Origin: Chloroflexota bacterium
GTDB taxonomy: Bacteria; Chloroflexota; Anaerolineae; UBA4142
Reading direction: 5' to 3'
Assembly: GCA_016208315.1 (NCBI GenBank)
Contig: JACQYF010000060.1
Span: 1-64,000, forward strand
Length of the DNA stretch: 64,000 bases
In this document: positions 48,543-56,529 of the stretch, piece by piece
How the letters are laid out: each line of letters begins with the position of its first letter
How positions within the stretch are numbered: the first letter of the stretch is position 1
Notes under the pieces: generated by a model
Database searches by the model: none
Told to the model about the DNA's origin: nothing
The model's input: the letters and a program-made list of their open reading frames with translations, nothing else
Made by a program: the position numbers and the translations under genes

Positions 48543-50516
48543 ATGAAGCGAATTGACCCCGTTCTCGCACTCGCGCTGGCGTTTGCCTGCTTGCTTGTCT
48601 ACGTGCGAACGCTTGCGCCGGATGTGGTGGACGCCGATGGTGGCGAGTTTCAATTCGCGGCCTGGAATTTCTCCTTTGTTCATCCAACCGGTTACCCGTT
48701 GTTTCTCATTCTTGGCGGACTGTTCCAACATCTCGTCCCCGTTGGCAATCCCGCTTACCGGCTCAACCTCTTCACCGCGATAACTGCCGCGCTTGCGGTC
48801 GGCATGGTGTACCTGGTCGTCAACGAATTCACGCGCCGCCGCGCAGCCGCCGTCATCGCCGCCGCCTTGTTCGCCGTGTCGCGTACCTTCTGGTTCGACG
48901 CCGGGGCAGCCGAGACCTACGCGCTCAACGCCTTCTTCGTCGCGCTGCTCGTTTTCCTCGCTTTGCGTTGGCAGGCGCAACCGGACGCAAAACGCTTCGC
49001 TCTCTTTTGTTTCGCCCACGGACTTGCGCTCACGCATCACCGCACGATCATTCTCTGGCTTCCGGCGTTTGCGCTGTTTTTTCTTACAGGTCTCAGGCCA
49101 CGGGTCGCAAGTCACAGGTCTCAAGTCTCAGGTCACAGGTCACAGGTCACAGGTCACACACATTACGCATCACGTTTTACCCCTTCGACTTCGCTCAGGG
49201 CAAGGTTTTACGTTTTACGTTTTACGCCTTACGCCTTACGTTTTACGTTTTACTTGCTCCTTCCCCTCCTCCTCTACCTCTACATCCCCCTCCGCGCGCC
49301 GGCGTCGCCCTATGCTACGCTCGCGCTCGCGGCGAATCGCGCCATCGCTTTGTACGACAACTCGCCCGCTGGATTTCTGAACTATGTTCTGGGCCGCGTA
49401 TTCGAATCTGAACTCGGATGGGATGCGGTCGCCGCGACGCGGCTTGTCGCCGTCCCGCAGTTGCTGTTCGAGGAATTCGGCGCGGCCGGCCTGTTGCTGG
49501 GCGGAATTGGGCTGGTGGTGATGGCGTGGCGGCGCGAGTGGGCGCGGCTTGCGCTGCTGCTCAGCGCATTTTTGGCGGTGATTTCGTTCGCGTCGTTGTA
49601 TCACATCGGCGACATTGCCCACTATTACATTCCAGCGTATTTGGTGTGGGCGATCTGGATTGGCGTTGCGCTGGCCGGGTTGTTCAGCACCGTATCCCGT
49701 ATCCCGTATCACGCATTCCGCATCACGTCATCCGTATTCTTGCTTCTGCTGACTGCCCTTTTGATTGCGCCTCAACTCCTCGCCAACGTTTCCTTCGCCG
49801 ACCGCAGCCGCGAGACTCTGCACCGCGAGCGCTGGACGCATATCCTCGCCGCGCCCATTCCGCAGGATGCCATTCTGCTTTCGAACGACCGAGACGAAAT
49901 GATGCCTTTGTGGTATATTCAGTACGTCGAAAACACGCGGCGCGATCTGCTCGGCCTCTTTCCGCTGCTCACTCCCGCGCCGGAGCACGCGAACTTCGCG
50001 CGGCTGACTGACAGCGTTCTCGATGCGGGGCGTCCGGTGTTCTTCGTCAAGCCAATGCCGGGGATGGAGATCAAATACCGCCTCGCGCCTTTCGCATCGC
50101 CGCTGGTGCGCGTGTTGGGGCGCGCGGCGGATGCACCGCCGCAATTTGCGACCGATGCCGTACTCGCCGGTCAAGTTCGGATCGCCGGTTACGATGTGGC
50201 GCAGGAAACCGGTGTTTTGCGCGTGGCGACATATTGGCAGCCGCGCGTCAAGCTGGAGAACGATTACACGACGTTCGTCCATTTGTTGGACGCGCGCGGG
50301 AACAAGGTTGCGCAAGGCAATGATCACAAAGTCGGCGGCGATTTCTATCCGACCTCGATGTGGGACATCGGCGAGATGCTGCGGGATGAGCAAACGATCG
50401 GGTTGCCGCCGAACATCGCGCCGGGAAGTTATCGCTTTGTGGTTGGAATGTACGGGCCGCGCGACGCAGGGCAGTTGGGCGAGCCGGTGGAGATTGGAAC
50501 GGTGGAGATTCGATAA
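48543..50516 (+). CDS. DUF2723 membrane protein, glycosyltransferase-like
   Basis: The protein has 657 residues. The DUF2723 landmark DADGGEFQFAAWNFSFVHPTGYPLF near residue 30 and about 11 membrane helices match the paralogue at 39775. A shorter external domain (about 490-657) follows. Two in-frame repeat tracts are embedded: 49087-49254 adds about 55 residues (SHRSQVSGHRSQVTGH ... RFTPYALRFTFY), and 49690-49739 encodes TVSRIPYHAFRITSSV. Both sit at cytoplasmic-loop or helix-edge positions and keep the frame open. The stop overlaps the next ATG (TAATG). Confidence 0.8.
   Translation: MKRIDPVLALALAFACLLVYVRTLAPDVVDADGGEFQFAAWNFSFVHPTGYPLFLILGGLFQHLVPVGNPAYRLNLFTAITAALAVGMVYLVVNEFTRRRAAAVIAAALFAVSRTFWFDAGAAETYALNAFFVALLVFLALRWQAQPDAKRFALFCFAHGLALTHHRTIILWLPAFALFFLTGLRPRVASHRSQVSGHRSQVTGHTHYASRFTPSTSLRARFYVLRFTPYALRFTFYLLLPLLLYLYIPLRAPASPYATLALAANRAIALYDNSPAGFLNYVLGRVFESELGWDAVAATRLVAVPQLLFEEFGAAGLLLGGIGLVVMAWRREWARLALLLSAFLAVISFASLYHIGDIAHYYIPAYLVWAIWIGVALAGLFSTVSRIPYHAFRITSSVFLLLLTALLIAPQLLANVSFADRSRETLHRERWTHILAAPIPQDAILLSNDRDEMMPLWYIQYVENTRRDLLGLFPLLTPAPEHANFARLTDSVLDAGRPVFFVKPMPGMEIKYRLAPFASPLVRVLGRAADAPPQFATDAVLAGQVRIAGYDVAQETGVLRVATYWQPRVKLENDYTTFVHLLDARGNKVAQGNDHKVGGDFYPTSMWDIGEMLRDEQTIGLPPNIAPGSYRFVVGMYGPRDAGQLGEPVEIGTVEIR
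49087..49254. repeat. Large in-frame heptad array with an embedded second repeat
   Basis: GTCACAG/GTCTCAG/GTCTCAA units (49087-49155) and GTTTTAC/GCCTTAC units (49173-49254) all have period 7. At 49181-49202 a CCCTTCGACTTCGCTCAGGG element, also known from 39830 and 56295, has been inserted between them. The tract is translated. Confidence 0.9.
49690..49739. repeat. In-frame CGTATCC heptad array
   Basis: The units are CGTATCC, CGTATCC, CGTATCA, CGCATTC, CGCATCA, CGTCATC and CGTATTC, with exact period 7 and within the coding frame. Confidence 0.85.
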
Positions 50517-51337
50517 TGGCAGAACCAATCGTCGCGACCAGACAACTGGTCGAGGAGATCTTTGACGGCGCGGCCGCGGGTTATGATCGCGCCGGCCCGA
50601 GTCTGTTTCGACAATTCGGCGCGCGCCTCGTCGAATGGATGGCGATTGCCGCGGGCGCGCGCGTCTTGGATGTCGCGACCGGGACCGGCGCGGTGTTGAT
50701 TCCCGCCACGCAGCGCGTCGGACCAAGTGGGCAGGTGATGGGCATTGACTTGTCCAACGAGATTTTGGCGGAGGCGAATCGCGCGGCGCGGGCGTTGGGG
50801 CTATCGAACATTGAATTGGGACGCATGGATGCGGAGCACTTGCAGTTCGGCGACAACGTGTTTGACGCGGTGACGTGCGGCTTTGGCTTGCTCTTTTTCC
50901 CTTCGATGGACGCGGCTTTGCGCGAGATGGCGCGCGTCTGCAAACCCGGTGGGCACATTGGACTGACGATGTGGGGCAAAGCGCCGTTCGATCCCGCGTG
51001 GAAGATTTTTGCCGAGCAGGCGCGCAAGTACGAGATCGAAGTGCGAATGCCGCAAAAGATTGCGTACTCGCCGGAGGACATTCAAAGATTGCTGGCCGCC
51101 GCGGGATTTGGCGGAGTGGAAATACTGACCGAGACGACCGACCTCGTTTACAAGGACGCGGAAGACTGGTGGGCCTTTCAACTGACGATGGGCTCGCGCG
51201 CGGCGATCTATCGCATGTCGGATGAAAAGCGCGCTACCTTCAAAGCAGAATATCTCGCGCAATTGCGTTCGCTATTCCGAACCGACGGGCTGCACCTGCC
51301 CGCGCCCGTGATCTATGCTCAAGCGCATAAGCCATGA
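50516..51337 (+). CDS. UbiE/Coq5-like SAM-dependent methyltransferase
   Basis: The protein has 273 residues, with motif I VLDVATGTGAVLIPA (about 46-60), MGIDLSNEILAEA (about 75-87) and the post-I motif FDAVTCGFGLLFF. The N-terminal EEIFDGAAAGYDRAGP is typical of UbiE/Methyltransf_11 enzymes. It may act on a quinone, lipid or small acceptor, but the substrate is unknown. Its ATG overlaps the previous stop by one base, so it is translationally coupled to the DUF2723 gene. Confidence 0.85.
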   Translation: MAEPIVATRQLVEEIFDGAAAGYDRAGPSLFRQFGARLVEWMAIAAGARVLDVATGTGAVLIPATQRVGPSGQVMGIDLSNEILAEANRAARALGLSNIELGRMDAEHLQFGDNVFDAVTCGFGLLFFPSMDAALREMARVCKPGGHIGLTMWGKAPFDPAWKIFAEQARKYEIEVRMPQKIAYSPEDIQRLLAAAGFGGVEILTETTDLVYKDAEDWWAFQLTMGSRAAIYRMSDEKRATFKAEYLAQLRSLFRTDGLHLPAPVIYAQAHKP

Positions 51338-51363
51338 CCAGACGATGGAAATTTGTGACGTTT

Positions 51364-51392
51364 TTGACACTATCGTGCTGGATTGGTATAAT
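51364..51392 (+). promoter_or_regulatory. Perfect-consensus sigma-70 promoter of the acyl-CoA oxidation operon
   Basis: TTGACA (51364-51369), exactly 17 bp, then TATAAT (51387-51392). Both hexamers are full consensus, rare in a GC-rich genome, and imply strong expression of the acyl-CoA dehydrogenase and the ETF genes. Confidence 0.9.
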
Positions 51393-51455
51393 GGGTAAAG
51401 CGACGCGACGCACGCGGGTGACCGCGCTCAATTTTCCGAAGGAGGAATTGACACA

Positions 51456-52670
51456 GTGGATTTCCGTTTAACGCCCCAGCAAGAGTTATTCAAGCGCACG
51501 GTCCGAGAGTTTGCCGAAAAGAATATCGCGCCACGTTCACGCGAGATTGACCAGAAGGCCCAGGGTATTCCTGAAGAAATTATGCAGGGCATGGTTGATC
51601 TCGGTTTGTTTGGCGTGACCATTCCCGAGGAGTACGGTGGAACCGCCAACCCCGGCGAGGAACTGGTCTACGCGATGATCGCCGTACACGAGATCGGCCG
51701 CGCCGAATTGTCCATGTCGCTCCCCGTTTATTATTTGCTCAATCTGGGTTGGAGTTATCTTCTCGCACGCTACGGCACCGAAGAAACCAAGCGCGAAGTG
51801 CTGCCTCACGTCGCCAAGGGCGAGTGGTTCCTCGGCATCGCCACGACCGAGCCGAGCGGCGGTTCCGACCTCGCGAACCTCAAGACGACCGCGACGAAAA
51901 AGGATGGTAAGTACGTCATTAACGGCGAAAAGATTTTCGTCAGCGGCGTGAGCGAAGCCACAAAACGCGGCGGCGGGCATCTGACCCTGTTCAAGACCGC
52001 GCCCGAATTGGGCAACAAGGGCATGACCTTCGCGTACGTGCCGACCCAATCGGCGGGCATTACGACGACGCTCTTTGACGATATGGGCCGCATGGGCTTG
52101 TCCACGGGCGGTATGGCGTACAAGAACGTCGAGATTCCCGAGCGCTATGTGCTCGACAAAGAGGGTCGCGGCTTTTACATCAACATGGAAGGGTTCAACG
52201 CGGCGCGCATTCTCGTGTGCGCGGCGTGTACGGGCGGGGCCGAGCGCGCGCTCGAAATCAGCGCCGAGTACACCAAGCAGCGCGTACTGTTCGGCCAGCC
52301 GCTCGCCAAGTTCGAAGGCATCTCGTTCGAGATCGCCGACGACTATGCCAAGTTGCAAATGCTGATGAACCAACTGACGAAATCGGCCTGGATGATTGAC
52401 CAGTATTACCAGGACCCGACCTCTTTCACACGTAAAGAGATCAACGCGAACGTGGCGATCTGCAAGCTGACGGCGCCGCTGCTGACGCTCGATATTGCCA
52501 AGCACGCGATGATGTACCACGGCGCGCTCGGCTACAGCAAAGAGACGCCGCTCGAAATGCTGATGCGCGGTGTCATGTCCTACGTCGTCGGGGCCGAAGG
52601 CGGCGCGAACATCATGCGCATCATCATCGGCCGCGAGTTCATCGGCGACGTCTCAATTCCGTACAAGTAA
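51456..52670 (+). CDS. Acyl-CoA dehydrogenase
   Basis: The protein has 404 residues, with the classic three-part fold: ATTEPSGGSDLANL in the middle domain, TKQRVLFGQPLAKFEGISF and HGALGYSKETPLEMLMRGVM in the C-terminal domain. The catalytic base Glu is present in VVGAEGGANIM, at the YEGT position. GTG 51456 has AAGGAGGA 7 nt upstream. It is the first gene of the unit with fixC, fixX, etfB and etfA, so its electrons would go via EtfAB to FixCX and quinone. Acyl specificity is unknown. Confidence 0.92.
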   Translation: MDFRLTPQQELFKRTVREFAEKNIAPRSREIDQKAQGIPEEIMQGMVDLGLFGVTIPEEYGGTANPGEELVYAMIAVHEIGRAELSMSLPVYYLLNLGWSYLLARYGTEETKREVLPHVAKGEWFLGIATTEPSGGSDLANLKTTATKKDGKYVINGEKIFVSGVSEATKRGGGHLTLFKTAPELGNKGMTFAYVPTQSAGITTTLFDDMGRMGLSTGGMAYKNVEIPERYVLDKEGRGFYINMEGFNAARILVCAACTGGAERALEISAEYTKQRVLFGQPLAKFEGISFEIADDYAKLQMLMNQLTKSAWMIDQYYQDPTSFTRKEINANVAICKLTAPLLTLDIAKHAMMYHGALGYSKETPLEMLMRGVMSYVVGAEGGANIMRIIIGREFIGDVSIPYK

Positions 52671-52730
52671 AAAGTAATTAGGGATTGGAGATTAGAGATT
52701 CTCTAATCTCCAATCCCTAATCTCCAATTC
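52667..52730. repeat. Heptad palindrome before fixC
   Basis: Units GTAAAAA, GTAATTA, GGGATTG, GAGATTA, GAGATTC are mirrored: 52677-52698 is the exact reverse complement of 52700-52721 around a single base. It contains the TAA stop of the dehydrogenase and ends a few bases before the fixC ATG, which has no clear ribosome site. Confidence 0.9.
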
Positions 52731-52732
52731 CC

Positions 52733-54028
52733 ATGGCAGATAAAGTTGACGTCGTCGTCATCGGCGGTGGACTGGCAGGCCTCGCCGCCGCGTATTTCCT
52801 CGCCGAGGCGGGAATCGAAACTATCGTCGTCGAGCGCGGCGACTATTCCGGCAGCAAGAACGTCACGGGCGGCCGCCTCTACCTCAACCCCGTGCGCCCA
52901 TTTTTCCCCGCCGATTTCTGGAACGACGCGCCCTTTGAACGTCCCGTCGTCAAAGAGAAACTCTCGGTGCTCTCCGTACGCGCGGCGACGACCGTCGAGT
53001 TTTCCAGTGAGAAACTCCGCGCCGAGCCGCGCTCCAGTTACACCGTACTCCGCGCCAAATTCGATCAATGGCTGGCCGATAAGGTGAGCGAAAAAGGCGC
53101 GTTCATCATCGCCAAGAACAAGGTGGACGACTTGATCTACGACGGCGCGCGCGTCGTCGGCGTCAAGGCCACCGATTCCGAGTTGCTGTGCGATGTCGTC
53201 GTCGCGGCGGACGGAGTCCTCTCGTTCACTGCCGAAAAAGCCAAGATGCGCGGCGCGCTCAACCCGCACTATCACGCGCTGGGTGTGAAAGAGATTATCG
53301 AACTGCCGGCCAAGACGATTGAGGATCGCTTTGGCGTCGCGGCTGGCGAGGGCGCCGCGCAGTTGTTCTTCGGTTCGATCACGCAAGGCATGGTGGGCGG
53401 CGGATTCCTGTACACCAATCGCGAGAGCGTTTCGCTCGGCATGGTCGTCGGGATCGAAGCGCTGATGCATCACGAGCCGCGCATCGAAGCGCCGGAATTG
53501 ATGGAAATGCTCAAGGCGCGGCCCGAGGTCGCGCCGCTGATTGACGGCGGCAGCACGGTCGAATACTCGGCGCACGTGATCCCGGAAGGCGGCGTCCGCG
53601 CGCTGCCCAAATTGGTCGGCGACGGCATCCTGCTGGCGGGCGACGCGGCGGGATTCGGCCTGAACATGGGCATCACGGTGCGCGGGATGGATTTCGCGCT
53701 CGCCTCGGGCGCGCTGGCCGCGCGGGCGATCAAGGATGCGAAAGCCAAGAACGATTTCTCCGCGCTGTCGCTCAGCGTCTACGAACAGTCGCTGCGCGAC
53801 AGTTTTGTGATGCAAGACCTGCAAACGTTCCGCGGCATGCTCGACGTGCTCGACAATCCGCGCATGTTCACAAAATACCCGGAAGCGATCACGGGCATTT
53901 TTGAGCAGATGTTCTGGATCGGCGACCAGCCGAAACAGAAACTCTCGGCAACCGCGATTCGCGAGGCGCTCAAGGGGTTTGGCAATCTCGACGCGGTGCG
54001 CGACGCGCTGGGGTTGATGAAAGTGTAG
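52733..54028 (+). CDS. fixC: FixC-family electron-transfer flavoprotein:quinone oxidoreductase
   Basis: The protein has 431 residues. The FAD motif GGGLAGLAAAYFLAEAG (about 11-27) and the second FAD segment GDGILLAGDAAGFGLNMGI (about 297-315) are typical of FixC. Unlike mitochondrial ETF-QO the Fe-S domain is not fused; FixX supplies it from the next gene. The pair oxidises reduced EtfAB at the membrane and reduces menaquinone. The start is set by MADKVDVVVIGGG. No Shine-Dalgarno is visible because the heptad palindrome occupies the leader. The stop TAG lies in the next heptad array. Confidence 0.9.
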   Translation: MADKVDVVVIGGGLAGLAAAYFLAEAGIETIVVERGDYSGSKNVTGGRLYLNPVRPFFPADFWNDAPFERPVVKEKLSVLSVRAATTVEFSSEKLRAEPRSSYTVLRAKFDQWLADKVSEKGAFIIAKNKVDDLIYDGARVVGVKATDSELLCDVVVAADGVLSFTAEKAKMRGALNPHYHALGVKEIIELPAKTIEDRFGVAAGEGAAQLFFGSITQGMVGGGFLYTNRESVSLGMVVGIEALMHHEPRIEAPELMEMLKARPEVAPLIDGGSTVEYSAHVIPEGGVRALPKLVGDGILLAGDAAGFGLNMGITVRGMDFALASGALAARAIKDAKAKNDFSALSLSVYEQSLRDSFVMQDLQTFRGMLDVLDNPRMFTKYPEAITGIFEQMFWIGDQPKQKLSATAIREALKGFGNLDAVRDALGLMKV

Positions 54029-54088
54029 CAAGTCACGCGTCACAGGTCCCAGGTCAAATGCCTCACGTTTTACGCTTTACGTTTCAGG
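54025..54088. repeat. Heptad array between fixC and fixX
   Basis: GTAGCAA, GTCACGC, GTCACAG, GTCCCAG, GTCAAAT are followed by GCCTCAC, GTTTTAC, GCTTTAC, GTTTCAG. The first unit contains the fixC stop. Confidence 0.88.
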
Positions 54089-54095
54089 GGTTGTG

Positions 54096-54377
54096 ATGTC
54101 CGTCAACGTCAAGCAAAAGCTCGGGAACAACGTCTTCAAGATTGATCCCGAAAGCCATATTTCGATCAACCACGAAATCTGCATGAGCAGGTGTACGGCA
54201 AAGTTCTGCACGTTTGTCTGTCCGGCGCGGGTTTACACGCTGGAAGCCGACGGGCGAATTCACGTGGAGCACGACGGCTGCCTGGAATGCGGAACGTGCG
54301 TGGTCGCGTGCCGCAGCGACGCGCTGACCTGGCGCTATCCGCGCGCGGGCCAGGGAGTGCAGTACAGGTTTGGATGA
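54096..54377 (+). CDS. fixX: FixX ferredoxin-like protein
   Basis: The protein has 93 residues. Two Cys clusters are visible: CMSRCTAKFCTFVCP (about 29-43) and CLECGTCVVAC (about 62-72). This is the FixX pattern, a ferredoxin-like partner of FixC that takes the place of the Fe-S domain of ETF-QO. ATG 54096 is preferred over the adjacent GTG 54093. The stop TGA overlaps a GGATTTA heptad array. Confidence 0.9.
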   Translation: MSVNVKQKLGNNVFKIDPESHISINHEICMSRCTAKFCTFVCPARVYTLEADGRIHVEHDGCLECGTCVVACRSDALTWRYPRAGQGVQYRFG

Positions 54378-54469
54378 ATTTAGGATTTAGGATTTATGAT
54401 TTAGGATTTAGGAGGAGTTCGGCGATGTGGTTTTTCAAATCATAAATCTGAAATCCTAAATCTTAAATT
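54376..54469. repeat. Inverted GGATTTA heptad array between fixX and etfB
   Basis: GAATTTA, GGATTTA x2, TGATTTA and GGATTTA run forward. The reverse complement (AATCATAAATCTGAAATCCTAA...) follows after a 40-bp centre and ends at the etfB ribosome site. Confidence 0.9.
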
Positions 54470-54478
54470 GGAGTGAGA

Positions 54479-55240
54479 ATGGACATCATCGTCTGTCTCA
54501 AACAGGTTGTTGATCTGCAGCAGATTCGCATCAAGCGCGAGACGCGCGAGCCGGTCTTGGAGGGCGCGCCGTTCATTTTCGGACAGTTTGAGAAAAACGC
54601 GCTCGAAGAAGCCGTGCGGCTCAAAGAAAAGCACGGCGGCAAGGTGATCGCGCTCGCGCTCGGCAATGCCAAACTCAAGGACTTGATTATCGAAGCGTTG
54701 GCGATGGGCGCGGATGAAGGCGTGATCATGACCGATGCCGCGTTCGCGGGCGGCGGCTCGGCGAGCACCGCGCAAATTCTCGCCGCGGCCATTCGCAAGA
54801 TCGGCAAATTCGATCTGATTTTGATGGGCGAGGGGTCGGCGGACAATTATTCGGGGCAGGTCACGTCGCGGTTGGCCGAACTGCTCGACGTGCCGCAAAT
54901 AACCTACGTCCGCGAAGTGAAGGTCGAGGGCAATCGCATCCGCGCCACGCGCGATCTGGAAGATGCGCTCGAGGTCGTGGAAGCCGAATTGCCCGTCGTC
55001 CTTTCCGCGACGAGCGAATTGAACACGCCGCGCCTGCCGCCGCTCACCGCGATTTTGAGAGCATCGAAAAAGCCGCTCAAGACGCTGACGCCCGGCGACC
55101 TCGGCATCGCCGCGAGCGCGCCGGTGGTCAAGACGTTGAGCAATCTCGCGCCGCAGCAGGAACGGAAGCAAGTGCTGTTCGAGGGCGACGCGGATAAGGC
55201 GGTGGAGGAATTGGTGAAGGTACTGCGGAGGGAATTGTGA
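54479..55240 (+). CDS. etfB: Electron transfer flavoprotein beta subunit
   Basis: The protein has 253 residues. The N-terminal IIVCLKQVVD, the AMP-site region ALGNAKLKDLIIEALAMGADEGVIM, and the ETF-beta signature VEAELPVVLSATSELNTPRLPPLTAI (about 157-182) are clear. It pairs with EtfA to carry electrons from acyl-CoA dehydrogenases to FixCX. GGAG lies 5 nt before ATG 54479; the GTG 54473 is less well placed. Whether this pair is bifurcating (FixAB type) cannot be settled by eye, although linkage to fixCX favours that group. Confidence 0.93.
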   Translation: MDIIVCLKQVVDLQQIRIKRETREPVLEGAPFIFGQFEKNALEEAVRLKEKHGGKVIALALGNAKLKDLIIEALAMGADEGVIMTDAAFAGGGSASTAQILAAAIRKIGKFDLILMGEGSADNYSGQVTSRLAELLDVPQITYVREVKVEGNRIRATRDLEDALEVVEAELPVVLSATSELNTPRLPPLTAILRASKKPLKTLTPGDLGIAASAPVVKTLSNLAPQQERKQVLFEGDADKAVEELVKVLRREL

Positions 55241-55317
55241 ACGGATTGCTGTCGCGAAACGGATAATCGGAAACAAACGGATTGGTCACGGATAGGAAAC
55301 GAATGGGGGCGAGGGAT

Positions 55318-56244
55318 ATGGCGGAGATACTGGTTTTCTCGGAGCAGGATGCGGTTGCGTACGAGTTGTTGAGTAAGGCGCGGGAACTGAGTTCGGCGAG
55401 TGCGGCGGTATTGGGGAATGCCAATCCGGATGATTATTTCGCGTATGGCGCGGAGAAGGTTTATGTGGGCGATGCGCCGCAGCTGGCCGACTTTGGCGCG
55501 GAGGTGTATGCCGAGGCGCTGGCGCAGATTGTGAATGCGAGCGGCGCGACGACGGTCATGCTTGGCTCGACCAAGCGCGGTAAGGAGTTGGCAGGGCGGT
55601 TGGCGCAAAAGTTGGGCTGCGGCGCAGTGACGGACGCGATCGGCGTGACGATGCAGGATGGGCAAGTCGCCGTCGAGCGGTACGCGCTCGGCGGAAACAC
55701 GGTGGCGACAGATGTCATTACGAGCGACCGCCAAGTCATCGCCGTGATGCCGAGGACGTTTGAGGCGGTCAAGCAGCCAGTAACCGGGCAATCGGTTCGC
55801 GTGGCATTGAAACTTGCCGAGCCGCGCGTCAAGGTGATCGAGCGCAAGCCCAAGCCCGCCGCGACCGCGAATATCGAAAGCGCCGAAACCCTCGTCGTCG
55901 TCGGCAAGGGGTTTGGGAAACAGGACGACCTCGCGATGGCCGACGCGTTGGCGAAATCGCTCAAAGGCGAAGTGGGCTGCACGCGCGCGCTCGCCGCGGA
56001 TTACCATTGGTTGGCCGAAGAACGCATGGTGGGAATCAGCGGCAAAAAGTGCAAGCCGCGCCTGATGGTTTCGGTGGGCGTTTCGGGGCAGATTCAGCAC
56101 ACGGTTGGTATTCTCGGCTCGAAACTGATTGTCGCTATCAACAAGGACAAGTCGGCGCCGATTTTCAAGATCGCGGATTATGGGATTGTCGGCGACCTTT
56201 ATCAAATCGTGCCCAAGTTGACGGAGAAGTTGGCTGCCATGTAG
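55318..56244 (+). CDS. etfA: Electron transfer flavoprotein alpha subunit
   Basis: The protein has 308 residues. An N-terminal alpha/beta domain (about 1-180) is followed by the FAD-binding C-terminal domain with KKCKPRLMVSVGVSGQIQHTVGILGSKLIVAINKDKSAPIFKIADYGIVGDLYQIVPKL, the full ETF-alpha signature (about 240-298). ATG 55318 after GAGGG is preferred over GTG 55282. It ends two codons after TEKLAA, and the TAG stop is part of a GTAGGGGCGGGGTCACC repeat. Confidence 0.93.
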   Translation: MAEILVFSEQDAVAYELLSKARELSSASAAVLGNANPDDYFAYGAEKVYVGDAPQLADFGAEVYAEALAQIVNASGATTVMLGSTKRGKELAGRLAQKLGCGAVTDAIGVTMQDGQVAVERYALGGNTVATDVITSDRQVIAVMPRTFEAVKQPVTGQSVRVALKLAEPRVKVIERKPKPAATANIESAETLVVVGKGFGKQDDLAMADALAKSLKGEVGCTRALAADYHWLAEERMVGISGKKCKPRLMVSVGVSGQIQHTVGILGSKLIVAINKDKSAPIFKIADYGIVGDLYQIVPKLTEKLAAM

Positions 56245-56352
56245 GGGCGGGGTCACCCCGCCCAAGTAGGGCAAATTGCTCGCCTCCATTTCCCCATTCG
56301 CTTCGCTCAGGGTCTACGAATTTCGGGGATCTTGGACAATTTGCCCCACAGG
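56241..56352. repeat. Two repeat elements downstream of etfA
   Basis: A GTAGGGGCGGGGTCACCCCGCCC palindrome (56241-56263) is followed by a GTAGGGCAAATTGCTC...GACAATTTGCCCCAC element (56266-56350). The latter contains an inserted TTCGCTTCGCTCAGGG unit not present in the copy at 20979. The remaining 180 bp to hppA hold a CGGACAAGGATGTCCG hairpin and no gene. Confidence 0.88.
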
Positions 56353-56529
56353 TTTGCATTTCGATGAAACCTATGATAAAATCCGCGCTGTTTGTAGCTC
56401 AATGGAGCTGGCATACGTTCATAATGTTCGTCAAATATTGAAAGCAATGAGGCCTCTGCTCGGCCGGACAAGGATGTCCGACCGTGTTTGTGTTTATGAT
56501 ATCAACAACTACTGGGGAGGGGGCGCATT

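Noticed and set aside
56385-56430. tRNA-like D-arm (TGTAGCTCAATGGAGC) with a nearby TTCATAATG that resembles a Met anticodon loop
   Set aside because: No acceptor stem, no T-arm (GGTTCGA) and no pairing of the anticodon stem, so it is not a tRNA gene and is too weak for a relic call.
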